Shown piece after piece: positions 34,621 to 46,358 of a stretch of 64,000 nt of DNA; the first letter of the stretch is position 1; every line of letters begins with the position of its first letter. The DNA lies in NCBI GenBank assembly GCA_029891385.1, contig CM057234.1:19764350-19828349 (forward strand), given 5' to 3'. Made by a program: the position numbers and the translations under genes. The notes below the pieces were generated by a model. That model searched no databases. It saw only the letters and a list, made by a program, of their open reading frames with translations, and was not told the DNA's origin. The DNA comes from Erythroxylum novogranatense (Eukaryota; Streptophyta; Magnoliopsida; Malpighiales; Erythroxylaceae).

Positions 34621-35647
34621 ATTCCTCCAATACTATTTTATTGTGTTGGACTAACCAAATCCATGCGAATCAATTCAAGTATGCATGACGAGGTAACATG
34701 TCTAACTTTTTTGCATGGAACTTTCATCTTCTTACCCATTTGACATGCACTGTAGATTGGCGTATCTTCTTTGTTCATTGTGGTTTCTCCCTTCACAGCT
34801 TGTAATTTCTTCAACTTACTAATAAGTTCATAGTTTATGTCCCCAAGCTTTTGATGCCAAAAATTTATGTTACTATCATGTAAGGTTGAATTATAAATGG
34901 TTGTGACCTGTAACATGTAGTAGTTTTCTAATGATCGCTTTCCATTCACAATGCATTCTCCTTGTTCGGTTAACAGCCTGCATTCATTACTTATAAATTT
35001 AACTAGCAATCGATCATCATATAGTTGGCTTATACTTACCAAATTAGCTTTTAACCCATCGATATGGAGCACATTCTTGAAGGGAGGCAATCCATTCACG
35101 CATAATGTTCCTGTATCAATCACCAAAACCTTCTTTCCATCTCTAAAAGTCACATGCCCATCTGTGCAACTCTGATAATCGGTTAGGTAATTCTTTTCCC
35201 TATCAGGTTATATGAACATCTATTATCAAAATACCAACCATTATACGAAGTTTCCTTCATCGAGTTAAAAACCACGAGAGCTTGCAATTGAACCTTTTTA
35301 ACCTAAATTGATTATGGTACTAAAGAATGTTTTTAAAATTTATGTGAGGGATATGGGGTCCTTCAGTTTTGACTTCTTTGAAACAAAATCTGCAATAACT
35401 GGTAGCATTTTAGCTTTATGTGTCTGATAACCCCGCAAAAAATGACATGTGGGAACAAATCTTCTATTTTTCCTCGATGTTCCCTCTTGAACAGATCTGG
35501 GTATATCAATTTTCTCATTTTTCACCTTGGAGCACTCACCTTTGTAACCAATTCCTTAAAGATCCCCTTTAACCTTACCAATTTCAATAAACTTTTCTAG
35601 CTTTTCTATGCTTCCATTCAGCATTCTCAAACCCTTTTCAGTACTTG
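34621..35647 (-). pseudogene. pol: Z copia Gag end, protease and pre-integrase (broken)
   Basis: Minus strand. Near 35,400-35,640 are the Gag C-terminal motifs LRMLNGSIEKLEKFIEIG, GIGYKGECS and a damaged second zinc knuckle (FVPTCHFLRGYQTH; family form CHFCG..GH). 34,638-35,153 is open for 171 residues: VTFRDGKK-like start, NVLHIDGLKANLVSISQLY, CRLLTEQGECIVNG, FWHQKLGDINYELISKL (pre-integrase GAG region) and ELIRMDLVSPTQ with the first integrase Asp. Joins 25,215 on one side and 49,662 on the other once X and the A insertions are removed. Confidence 0.83.
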
Positions 35648-36909
35648 TGTTGGATCCCGCTTTCGAAATCTAACTACTTAAACTTAACACTTTCACTCTA
35701 TGCTCTGATACCATAAATGTTGGGACCGAGACCCAACTACATAAGCAGAACGGAAACCGAAGCAAACGGAAACGAAGGGAAACGGAAATTTCGGATCGAA
35801 AACAAAATGCGGAAGCGAACAAATCCGAAAGTAGCGAAGCGGAAGCAAAAGCAAATCTGAAAGTAGCGAAGCGGAAGCAAAAGCAAGCGGAAGCAAGAAC
35901 TAATCGAATCAAACGAACAGATTGCAAAGCGAAACGAAATCAAAGGCATACATCCGACATCCTAAACAATAATCAAAGAAAACTTATCGAATGAACATAA
36001 TCGCATCGGGAATCCTAAGACGCTCCAAAATCCGTTATGAATTTTTTTTCTTTCTTATTCTCATTTCTTTTCTCGTTACTCAATCATATACCAATCATCT
36101 TAAATCCATACAATGTACATAATCAATCGATATAAATCCATACCAATCTCAAATTCTCAAACTCTTATATACACTTATACATATCCAAAATCTCACTTTT
36201 ATCCAAATTTTTTACCAAAATTTCGCAACATAACGGCCGCCTTTATCCTAAACCAAAATTTCCTGCAAAGGCAAAATACACTTCTATAATCCCTAATCGT
36301 AATATCGTAACCATCGGACTCTCCCGTCCTAATCCCAACACCAAGCAGTAAACACAAACCTAAAACTAATACTTCCATATTTCTCAAATCAATATACCAA
36401 TCTCATAATTCAAAATCAATATATATCTCAAATTTATACAAATTCCCAAACCAACCATACAATATGTTCTCAAATTCTCCATAATTTCCTATACAAATTT
36501 CACAATCATTCACAATACTTAACTTTATACACAAATACATTTTCTTTCAAACCTTTCTTAAACCACAAATGATCCATACTCAAAATCCAAAATACACAAA
36601 ATCTAAGCGACACATATGTCGAAACCGATGTCTTCACATTCTTTCATCCGATCTCCGCTTCAAACACGGAGATGGGGGATGAAAGGGGTGAGCTTCAAGC
36701 TCGTGGATAACACATTTATAAACCGATAAATAAGCGTAAAACATTTCTTTATAAACTTTTTGCCAAAAGGGCTAATGTTTCAAACTTTTCAACTTTGAAA
36801 TATTTCTCTCAAACTCTTTTCAATTTTTCCAAACTTTTCATATCAAATTTCATAAATTTCCTGATTGAAAACCCCTTTTCTTCATTTTTCCAAAATTTCT
36901 CATAAACAT
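35648..36909 (-). mobile_element. Inverted solo A LTR (A3), 3' part
   Basis: Reverse complement of the A LTR end. It begins TGTTGGATCCC, includes an inverted copy of the primer-site sequence (GCTCTGATACCATAAA at about 35,702-35,717) followed by a second TGTTGGGACC at 35,718, and runs to CATAAACAT where the nested A element starts. With the second part at 46,359-49,656 it makes one solo LTR, with the target duplication ACTTG (35,643-35,647 and 49,657-49,661) in the Z gag gene. Cys/Phe-rich ORFs around 35,670-35,950 are by-products of TTCGCTT repeats. Confidence 0.88.
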
Positions 36910-37589
36910 TGTTGGACCCCGAACCTTGAGTGACAATTTGATTTAGTAATATGAATGATCAAGTGGATGAGTTGATTGAAATGAAGTTATATAGCAAGGA
37001 GTAGAAAGAAAAAGTGTGAAAATTTGAAGGATTTAGAAAGTTTGACTTTTTGGAGAGAGAATGTTTGACTTTGAGAGTTGACTTATGATTTAGGCAAAAT
37101 TTGATAAAATGGTCTTCTGGAAACTTGTAGGTTATGTTAAGAGCTTTTTGTGGACATAAAGTTTGCAATATTTCGATATCGGGAGTGAAAGTTATGATCA
37201 GTCAAAGTTTATGTTTGATCGGGTTTGACTTTTATTATGGTTGAAACTTTGACTGAGAAATTAACCTAGTTAGAGGTTAATTGAGCTTTGGTGTTCTTCA
37301 TGAAAATTGAAGGATTTGTTTTGATCTTTATTTCGATATAAAGTATGCAATTTTTCGATCTCGGAATATTAAGTTATGATTTTTACAAGTTTGTATAGAG
37401 GATAGTATCTTTGACCGGAAAATGGACTCCCGTAGGAGTTGAATTGAGTTTTATGTTCTTCTTGGAAGATTTAGAGTTTCTCTCAAGCTTTCTATAGAGA
37501 CTAAGTTTGTCAAAATCGGAGTTCGGGAGTAAAAGTTATGAATTTTGGAAGTTTAGAGGAAAAAAAAAAAAGTTTGATATTGCTCATGA

Positions 37590-37715
37590 AGCGCCTCGCT
37601 AGGGCGTAAGGCTCGCCTAGCGGGCGGGCGCGTCAGGCGCGCCTCGCTAGGCGACGCCCGCCCTAGCGAGGCGGGCTGCTCGCCTCATGAGTTCGGCGTC
37701 CCGACGCCATCCGAC
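37590..37715. repeat. GC-rich variable island in A element 5' LTR
   Basis: Built from GCCTCGCTAGGGCG, GCGCCTCGCTAGG and GAGGCGGGC-type units that are largely self-complementary. The order differs from the sister LTR at 42,625-42,745. Confidence 0.75.
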
Positions 37716-40700
37716 GCTGCTTTGCTTCTTAAATTTTTGATTTCTTTGTTTTTAATCCCACCTTTGCTCACTATTTTGCCTATATCTTTTCCGTCCGACA
37801 TCCGATTGAGTTGATTCTTTTGCGTTGGATTCCTAAGACAATGAATTTCATTTTATAAGAAATTTAGAACTTTTGAGATTAAATTAATGGTGATTAATTT
37901 AATCAAAGTGAGTCGGGAAATTTTCCGAGCATGATTCAAGTGTTTTAGAAATTCGGGATCAGAGAGATCCGATTGAAGCGATTCTTGAGGCAAAATAAAG
38001 AAAAGACAAAGGGATACAAATCATATGAAGACATGAAATGTCAATTTTGCCCTTAGGACTTTTAATTTTTGAATTTAAGTTCGGATTGGGGTGTAATTTT
38101 TGGATTGGGAACACCTGTGAGTAATTTGAGTATAACTTTTGATCTGGGAATCGAAATGAGACGATTCTTATTTTGAAGTAAACTAGAGGCATAAGGCTAC
38201 AATTGTTATGAAGACATCGAGTTTCAATTCTGGAATTAAAAATGTGAAATTTTGGACGGAAATAATCGTACATGGAAAATGTGTTAGAATATGGATATTC
38301 CCGAATTGTTTTGCACATAACTTTTGATGTAGTGCTCGGAATTGAGCGCGGTCAGTGGCGTTGGATTCGTATGAGTGAGAGGAACATTTCTCGAGAAGGA
38401 AGTTTGGACAAATTCCTTCAATTTAATAGTGCGAATCAGAACCGCAAGTAAGTGTAATTTTAAGTTTTGAATGGAGGGCAAAATGGTCATATGACCATCA
38501 ATTAATGAAACTCATTAATGATTGTCGCTTTGAGCTATTAAAACGATGAATGGTCTGGAAAATTACAGAAGAAGAGAAAGAAGAAGAAATAAGAAGAGAG
38601 TGGAAGTTTCGTATGGAGAAAAGATGAGAGAGAAAGTTATTTTTGATTTTTCTACTTGTTTTCTTAAGGATTTTGGGATGTTTCTAAGAGAGAAAAAGGT
38701 AGAGGAGCATAAGAGCTTCCTTTCAAGCCAAAAAAATTCGAATTTGGAAGAGAAAGAGGTAAGAGAAATTGTTCTACTTTGAGATTTTGATTAATTTTCG
38801 GTTTAGAATTATGACATATGAGATGGGTTTATGGATTGTGGAATTAATTTTGAAATATATGCTTTAGGCTGGGTTTAATTTTGGATGAAAAATTGATTAA
38901 GGTTTAGGTTTAATTTTATGATTGAGAATTTTAAGATATTTTGGTGTAGAATTATAGGAAATATGATGAATTGATGATATATGAAATCAATTTCGAAGAA
39001 TTTGTATTTTATGGTATTGAATTGGGATAAATTGGTTTAGGCCAATTTTAAGATTTGGGGATTTTTGAAATTGAGGATTTAAATAGTTTGGAATTAATGT
39101 GAATTGAGGAATTGTGAGATTAATTTTGAAGAAATTATGTTTTATGAGATTGAATTGAGTGTCTTCAGTTTAGGCCAATTTTGAAAATTGGGGATTTTCA
39201 AAATTGGAGATTGAAATAGCTTGAATGTAAATGGAATTGGTGAATTCTAAGTTGATTGTGAAAATTAAGTATTTTTCGATGTGAAATTTGGATGATTATG
39301 GTTTAGGTTTTGGTATTTTGAAGAGAGAGAAAAGCAAGGATCAATTGGAGCTTGAAATCAAGTTTCCGCAATAATTTGAGGTGGGTAGCATATTTATAAT
39401 TTGATCTGTAAGTTTAATATGAAATTTGTGAAAATGAAAGAAAGCAAAATTTTGTATGCTTGATAAATTATTGGAAATGTTTGAAAATAAGAATTGATTT
39501 AAAGTTGGAAAATATGATTTCGAATGATTTAGAAATTGTACAAGTTTAAATTCAATTGTCATAAATGCATTATTGAATTATGCACACCGATTGAATGATT
39601 TGATTTTGAAATTAGTATTTGAATGATGAATTGATCGAATTGTGCGTTATGTGAATGTGTGGAAAATCAAGAATTTGAAAAGTGCCTTGGGCATTCGAAA
39701 TCTCGCTTCGATTATGTGTTATGTGGGTCGGTTAGGTCCTTTGGTGAGTCATTGTCTCTATTAAGTAAAGCCTTCACTCGGCTGCCCGCTAGTGGCACGG
39801 AACTCCGATTTCGATTCCCTCACGGCTATAATCGACCGCAATGCGGAAAGTGTAGTACGTTTCTATTCTGACGCATGTGACCGCTATTCGGATCATGCAA
39901 GACGCTCGTTGGACCAAACCAGACCATTTTGATCTGTTATGTGATTTTTGATTTTGTTAATGTGCGTGATAATTTGCCGATGTGATTGCATTCATGTTTA
40001 TGAGAAATTTTGGAAAAATGAAGAAAAGGGGTTTTCAATCAGGAAATTTATGAAATTTGATATGAAAAGTTTGGAAAAATTGAAAAGAGTTTGAGAGAAA
40101 TATTTCAAAGTTGAAAAGTTTGAAACATTAGCCCTTTTGGCAAAAAGTTTATAAAGAAATGTTTTCTGCTTATTTATCAGTTTATAAATGTGTTATCCAC
40201 GAGCTTCCGAGCTCACCCCCCCTTTCATCCCCATCTCCGTGTTTCGAAGGTGAGATTGGATGAAAGAATGTGAAGACATCGCCCGACGGTTTTGTGCTTT
40301 TGAAATTTGCATGAGTTAGTTTTGAGTAATCTGAAATTTGAGTATGGAAATGTTTATGGTTTAAGATAGATTTGAAAGAAAGTGTATTTGTGTATAAAGT
40401 TGAGTATCGGAATGATTGAGAAATTTGTATATGAAATCATGAATAGCTTGGGCATATATATTTGTGTTTGATTCGGGAATAAGTTTGAATTATGAAAATA
40501 GTAGATTGAATGACAAGTATGAGATTGTTTTAGAATTAGGTTTGTGTCTATTCACGATATCCCGGACGGAGGGTCCGTGGATTCTCGATATTTGTGTGAT
40601 TGATTGGCATTTAGAAGTGTATTTTCTTTACCTCGCAGGTTTGGGGTAGGAAAAGGCAGCCGTTATCTTTGCCGAAATTTCGATAAAATTGGGATAAAAA

Positions 40701-41235
40701 TGAAATTTGAGATTTGTATGGATGAATAAAATTTGTATGATTGTTGAGTTTCGGTTTAAAATGAATTTTTCTATGGGAAATTATATGGATGTGATTGATG
40801 TAAGAAATGAGAATAAGAAAGAAAAAATTTATATCGATTTTGGAACGCCTTAGGAATTCCCAACGCGATTCGCTTTCTGTTTTTGCTTATTCACGGATGT
40901 CGGAAAGTGTTTCAGTTTACATTGATTTGTTTGCTTACTTTGTTTTCTATCCGTATTCGATTTGCATTCGATTCGATCCCGCTTTCGCTTATTCGTTCCG
41001 CTTTGTGATTCGTATTCGATTATTTCGCTTCGCTATATTCGATTGGTTTTCGCTTTGTTATCCGTTTTGTTATCCGTAATCCGAGTTCTCACATGCGATT
41101 TGTATTCCGCTTCCGCATTCGCTTTGCATTTGTTTCGAGTGTGCGCTTCGCATTCGCTTGGCTTCTGCTTTGTTTCCGTTTCTCTTCGGTTTCCGTTCTG
41201 TGTATGTAGTTGGGTTCCGGTAACGGGATCCAACA

Positions 41236-41251
41236 TTTATGGTATCAGAGC
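41236..41251 (+). other. Internalised primer-site copy within the LTR
   Basis: TTTATGGTATCAGAGC directly after GGATCCAACA, 95 bases before the same arrangement at the true LTR end. The second LTR has it at 46,264-46,279, and A3 has it inverted at about 35,702-35,717. It is absent from A1 and A2. Confidence 0.85.
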
Positions 41252-41330
41252 AAGAAGAGTTTATAAGGACTCATGCGTACGTAGGAGGGAATATGTTTAA
41301 GTAGTTGGGTTCCGATAACGGGTTCCAACA

Positions 41331-41348
41331 TTTATGGTATCAGAGCCC
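41331..41348 (+). other. A element primer-binding site (tRNA-Met type)
   Basis: TTTATGGTATCAGAGCCC right after the 5' LTR end, fitting an initiator tRNA-Met primer. Confidence 0.85.
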
Positions 41349-41945
41349 AGTAATATGATCTTACTTAGGCGTATGAGTATGAATAAGGAATTGATACGAG
41401 TTTGTAAAGATAAAAGTGAATTTGTGAGAGTGTGCTAGGTGGTCATTTGATTTTGATGAAAGAAATATGATTGTCTTTAGGAATGTGAAATTGATGTGCA
41501 TGACTATTTGACGAATTCATGTGATTGGTTTGATTTGAGTGTTCAGAATATGTTTGACTTTCTGAATGTGTTGAGGAAATTAAGATTAGAACTTCGAGAA
41601 ATTGTGATGAATTGATATAGATGAAAGAATGATGGCATAATGATGATTGAACCATATTAGGTTCCTTAAGAAATGGACCATTAATTTGTGCCCATATATG
41701 AAGAAATAATGAGTTATAGATATAGTGTTTTGATATGATATGAGTGATATATGATTTAAGGAAGTGAAAATTTCAAGAGATTGAGAATATGTATGAAGAG
41801 TAAATGTGATGAAAAGAAATTGATTATGAGTTGTGGAAAGAAATTAGTAAGAAAGTGCTTGATGATCATTGTTTAGAAAGAAATTTATGCAGAATGAGTT
41901 ACTTGGAGTTTAAGTAAGAGTGAATTTTGAGGACGAAATTTTTTA
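41349..41945 (+). other. A element interior, non-coding
   Basis: About 600 bp with frequent stops in all frames and no recognisable Gag or Pol motif. Its last part reads GAATTTTGAGGACGAAATTT, very like GAATTTCGTGGACGAAATTT beside the polypurine tract of element B. That suggests this end descends from a chromodomain-type gypsy element that lost its genes. Confidence 0.7.
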
Positions 41946-41957
41946 AGAGGGGAGAAA
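41946..41957 (+). other. A element polypurine tract
   Basis: AGAGGGGAGAAA just before the 3' LTR TGTTGGACCC. Confidence 0.85.
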
Positions 41958-44900
41958 TGTTGGACCCGAACCTCGAGTGACAATTTGATTTAGTAATATG
42001 AATGATCAAGTGGATGAGTTGATTGAAATGAAGTTATATAGCAAGAAGTAGAAAGAAAAAGTGTGAAAATTTGAAGGATTTAGAAAGTTTGACTTTTCGA
42101 GAGAGAATGTTTGACTTTGAGAGTTGACTTATGATTTAGGCAAAATTTGATAAAATGGTCTTCTGAAACTTGTAGGTTATGTTAAGAGCTTTTGTGGACA
42201 TAAAGTTTGCAATATTTCGATATCGGGAGTGAAAGTTATGATCGATCAAAGTTTATGTTTGATCGGGTTTGACTTTTATTATGGTTGAAACTTTGACTGA
42301 GAAATTAACCTAGTTAGAGGTTAATTGAGTTTTGGTGTTCTTCATGAAAATTGAAGGATTTGTTTTGATCTTTATTTCGATATAAAGTATGCAATTTTTC
42401 GATCTCGGAATATTAAGTTATGATTTTTACAAGTTTGTATAGAGGATAGTATCTTGACCGGAAAATGGACTCCCGTAGGAGTTGAATTGAGTTGTATGTT
42501 CTTCTTGGAAGATTTAGAGCTTCTCTCAAGCTTTCTATAGAGACTAAGTTTGTCAAAATCGGAGTTCGGGAGTAAAAGTTATGAATTTTGGAAGTTTAGA
42601 GGGAAAAAAAAAAAGTTTGATATTGCCTGCGAGCGCCCTCGCTAGGGCGAAGGCTCGCCCTAGCGGGGCGGGCGCCAGCGTGTGCCCTCGCTAGGGCGAC
42701 GCCTCGCTGCTGCTCTCACCCTCGCGAGTTCGGCGTCCGTACGCCATCCGACGCCGTTTTGCTTCTTAAATTTTTGATTTCTTTGTTTTTAATCCGACCT
42801 TTGCTCACTATTTTGCCTATATCTTTTCCGTCCGACATCCGATTGAGTTGATTCTTTTTGCGTTGGATTCCTAAGACAATGAATTTCATTTTATAAGAAA
42901 TTTAGAACTTTTGAGATTAAATTAATGGTGATTAATTTAATCAAAGTGAATCGAAATTTTCCGAGCATGATTCAGTGTTTTGTGAAATTCGGGATCTGTA
43001 GAGATCCGATTGAAGCGATTCTTGAGGCGAAATAAAGAAAAGACAAAGGGATACAAATCATATGAAGACATGAAATGTCAATTTTGCCCTTAGGACTTTT
43101 AATTTTTGAATTTAAGTTCGGATTGGGGTGTAATTTTTGGATTGGGAACACCTGTGAGTAATTTGAGTATAACTTTTGATCTGGGAATCGAAATGAGAAA
43201 ATTCTTGTTTTGAAGTAAACTAGAGGCATAAGGCTACAATTGTTATGAAGACATCGAGTTTCAATTCTGGAATTAAAAATGTGAAATTTTGGACGGAAAT
43301 AATCGTACATGGAAAATGTGTTAGAATATGGATATTCCCGAATTGTTTTGCACATAACTTTTGATGTAGTGCTCGGAATTGAGCGCGGTCAGTGGCGTTG
43401 GATTCGTATGAGTGAGAGGAACATTTCTTGAGAAGGAAGTTTGGACAAATTCCTTCAATTTAATAGTGCGAATCAGAACCGCAAGTAAGTGTAATTTTAA
43501 GTTTTGAATGGAGGGCAAAATGGTCATATGACCATCAATTAATAAAACTCATTAATGATTGTCGTTTTGAGCTATTAAAAACGATGAATGGTCTGGAAAA
43601 TTACAGAAGAAGAGAAAGAAGAAGAAATAAGAAGAGAGTGGAAGTTTCGTATGGAGAAAAGATGAGAGAGAAAGTTATTTTTGATTTTTCTACTTGTTTT
43701 CTTAAGGATTTTGGGATGTTTCTAAGAGAGAAAAGGTAGAGGAGCATAAGAGCTTCCTTTCAAGCCAAAAAATTGAATTTGGAAGAGAAAGAGGTAAGAG
43801 AAATTGTTCTACTTTGAGATTTTGATTAATTTTCGCTTAGAATTATGACATATGAGATGGGTTTATGGATTGTGGAATTAATTTTGAAATATATGCTTTA
43901 GGCTGGGTTTAATTTTGGATGAAAATTGATTAAGGTTTAGGTTTAATTTTATGATTGAGAATTTTAAGATATTTTGGTGTAGAATTATAGGAAATATGAT
44001 GAATTGATGATATATGAAATCAATTTCAAGAATTTGTATTTTATGGTATTGAATTGGGATAAATTGGTTTAGGCCAATTTTAAGATTTGGGGATTTTGAA
44101 ATTGAGGATTTAAATAGTTTGGAATTAATGTGAATTGAGGAATTGTGAGATTAATTTTGAAGAAATTATGTTTTATGAGATTGAATTGAGTGTCTTGGTT
44201 TAGGCCAATTTTGAAAATTGGGATTTTCAAAATTGGAGATTGAAATAGCTTGAATGTAAATGGAATTGGTGAATTCTAAGTTGATTGTGAAAATTAAGTA
44301 TTTTCTGATGTGAAATTTGGATGATTATGGTTTAGGTTTTGGTATTTTGGAAGAGAGAGAAAAGCAAGGATCAATTGGAGCTTGAAATCAAGTTTCCGGC
44401 AATAATTCGAGGTGGGTAGCATATTTATAATTTGATCTGTAAGCTTAATATGAAATTTGTGAAATGAAAGAAAGCAAAATTTTGTATGCTTGATAAATTA
44501 TTGGAAATGTTTGAAAATAAGAATTGATTTAAAGTTGGAAAATATGATTTCTAATGATTTTAGAAATTGCATAAGTTTAAATTCAATTGTCATAAATGCA
44601 TTATTGAATTATGCACACTGATTGAATGATTTGATTTTTGAAATTAGTATTTGAATGATGAATTGATCGAATTGTCTGCGTTATGTGAATGTGTGGAAAA
44701 TCAAGAATTTGAAAAGTGCCTTCGGACATTCTGAAATCTCGTTTCGATTATGTGTTATGTGGGTCGGTTAGGTCCTTTGGTGAGTCAGCGCTGTCTCTAT
44801 TCGTAAAGCCTTCACTCGGCTGCCCGCTAGTGGCACGGAACTCCGATTTCGGATTCCCTCACGGCTACACTGGACCGCAATGCGGGAAAGTGTAGTATAT

Positions 44901-46358
44901 TCGTTATTTAACGCACAGACCGCTATTCGGATATGCAAGACGCTCTTTGGACCAAACAGACCATTTTGATCTGTTATGTGATTTTGATTTTGTTAATGTG
45001 CGTGATAATTTGCCGATGTGATTGCATTCATGTTTATGAGAAATTTTGGAAAATGAAGAAAAGGGTTTTCAATCGTGAAATTTATGAAATTTGATATGAA
45101 AAGTTTGGAAAAATTGAAAAGAGTTTGAGAGAAATATTTCAAAGTTGAAAAGTTGAAACATTAGCCCTTTTGGCAAAAAGTTTATAAAGAAATGTTTTCG
45201 CTTATTTATCGGTTTATAAATGTGTTATCCACGAGCTTCCGAAGCACACCCCTTTCATCCCCATCTCCGTGTTTCGAAGGTGAGATTGGATGAAAGAATG
45301 AAGACATCGTCCCGACGGTTTTGTGCTTTTGAAATTTGCATGAGTTAGTTTTGAGTAATCTGAAATTTGAGTATGGAAATGTTTATGGTTTAAGATAGAT
45401 TTGAAAGAAAGTGTATTTGTGTATAAAGTTGAGTATCGTGAATGATTGAGAAATTTGTATATGAAATCATGAATAGCTTGGGCATATATATTTGTGTTTG
45501 ATTCGGGAATAAGTTTGAATTATGAAAATAGTAGATTGAATGACAAGTATGAGATTGTTTTAGAATTAGGTTTGTGTTCATTCACGATATCCCGGACGGA
45601 GGGTCCGTGGATTCTGATATTTGTGTGATTGATTGGCATTTAGAAGTGTATTTTCTTTACCCTTGCAGGTTTGGGGTAGGAAAAAGGCAGCCGTTATGCT
45701 GCCGAAATTTCGATAAAAATTGGGATAAAAAAATAAAATTTGAGATTTGTATGGATGAATAAAATTTGTATGATTGTTGATTTTCGGTTTAAAATGAATT
45801 TTCCTATGGAAATTATATGGATGTGATTGATGTAAGAAATGAGAATAAGAAAGAAAAAATTTATATCGATTTTGGAACGCCTTAGGAATTCCCAACGCGA
45901 TTACATTTCCTGTTCTTTGCTTATTCACGGATGTCGGAAAGTGTTTCAGTTTACATTGATTTGTTTGCTTACTTTGTTTTCTATCCGTATTCGATTTGCA
46001 TTCGATTCGATCCCGCTTTCGATTATTCGTTCCGCTTTGTGATTCGTATTCGATTATTTCGCTTCGCTATATTCGATTGGTTTTCGCTTTGTTATCCGTT
46101 TTGTTATCCGTAATCCGAGTTCTCACATGCGATTTGTATTCCGCTTCCACATTCGCTTTGCATTTGTTTCGAAAAGCGCCGCATTCGCCGCTTCGCTTTG
46201 TTTCCGTTTCTCTTCGGTTTCCGTTCTGTGTATGTAGTTGGGTTCCGGTAACGGGATCCAACATTTATGGTATCAGAGCAAGAAGAGTTTATAAGGACTC
46301 ATGCGTACGTAGGAGGGAATATGTTTAAGTAGTTGGGTTCCGATAACGGGTTCCAACA
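41958..46358 (+). mobile_element. A element 3' LTR
   Basis: TGTTGGACCCGAACC...GGGTTCCAACA. Collinear with the 5' LTR, differing mostly by 1-bp indels, CTG/CAG changes and the GC island. Keeps the hairpin GGCAGC-CGTTAT-GCTGCC at 45,686-45,703. Short ORFs are not credible genes. Confidence 0.9.
42625..42745. repeat. GC-rich variable island in A element 3' LTR
   Basis: GCCCTCGCTAGGGCGA and GCTCGCCCTAGCGGGG units, hairpin-prone, different in order from the island at 37,590-37,715. Confidence 0.75.

Larger units (their letters stand above)
36910..41330 (+). mobile_element. A element 5' LTR
   Basis: TGTTGGACCCC...GGGTTCCAACA. The 3' end contains a first LTR-like end (GGGATCCAACA, ending 41,235), a primer-like site and then a second end at 41,330, which is the one next to the functional-looking primer site. 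ORFs of about 60-120 codons inside (for example 40,807-41,300) lack any domain and fall in TTCGCTT-type repeats. Confidence 0.9.
36910..46358 (+). mobile_element. Non-autonomous giant-LTR element (LARD-like), complete
   Basis: Two A-family LTRs (36,910-41,330 and 41,958-46,358; 4.42 and 4.40 kb) in direct orientation flank just 627 bp. The perfect duplication AACAT (36,905-36,909 and 46,359-46,363) shows it inserted as a unit into the inverted A3 LTR. A tRNA-Met primer site follows the first LTR and a polypurine tract precedes the second. No gag or pol is readable, so its proteins came from another element. Large LTRs without coding fit the LARD class, but published LARDs usually have a much longer interior; that comparison is family knowledge. 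Confidence 0.92.

Noticed and set aside
25211..34625. Clean target duplication for element X
   Set aside because: Flanks AATCA and ATTCC match at only three of five bases; not enough to claim.
35670..35949. Cys/Phe/Ser-rich small ORFs as secreted peptides
   Set aside because: Three overlapping frames of the same degenerate TTCGCTT-type repeat in an inverted LTR end.
37959..38490. Minus-strand ORFs conserved between A LTR copies (also 42,972-43,527)
   Set aside because: Conservation is at DNA level between LTR copies; the minus-strand frames show no motif, and conservation extends equally over non-coding parts.
40807..41300. ORFs of 90-112 codons at the end of the A LTR (also 45,839-46,328)
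   Set aside because: The two sister copies differ by frameshifts, contain no domain, and lie in low-complexity LTR sequence.
41236..41330. LTR end placed at the first CCAACA (41,235)
   Set aside because: The 3' LTR copy is followed by the AACAT target duplication only after the second CCAACA, so the boundary is at 41,330 and 46,358.
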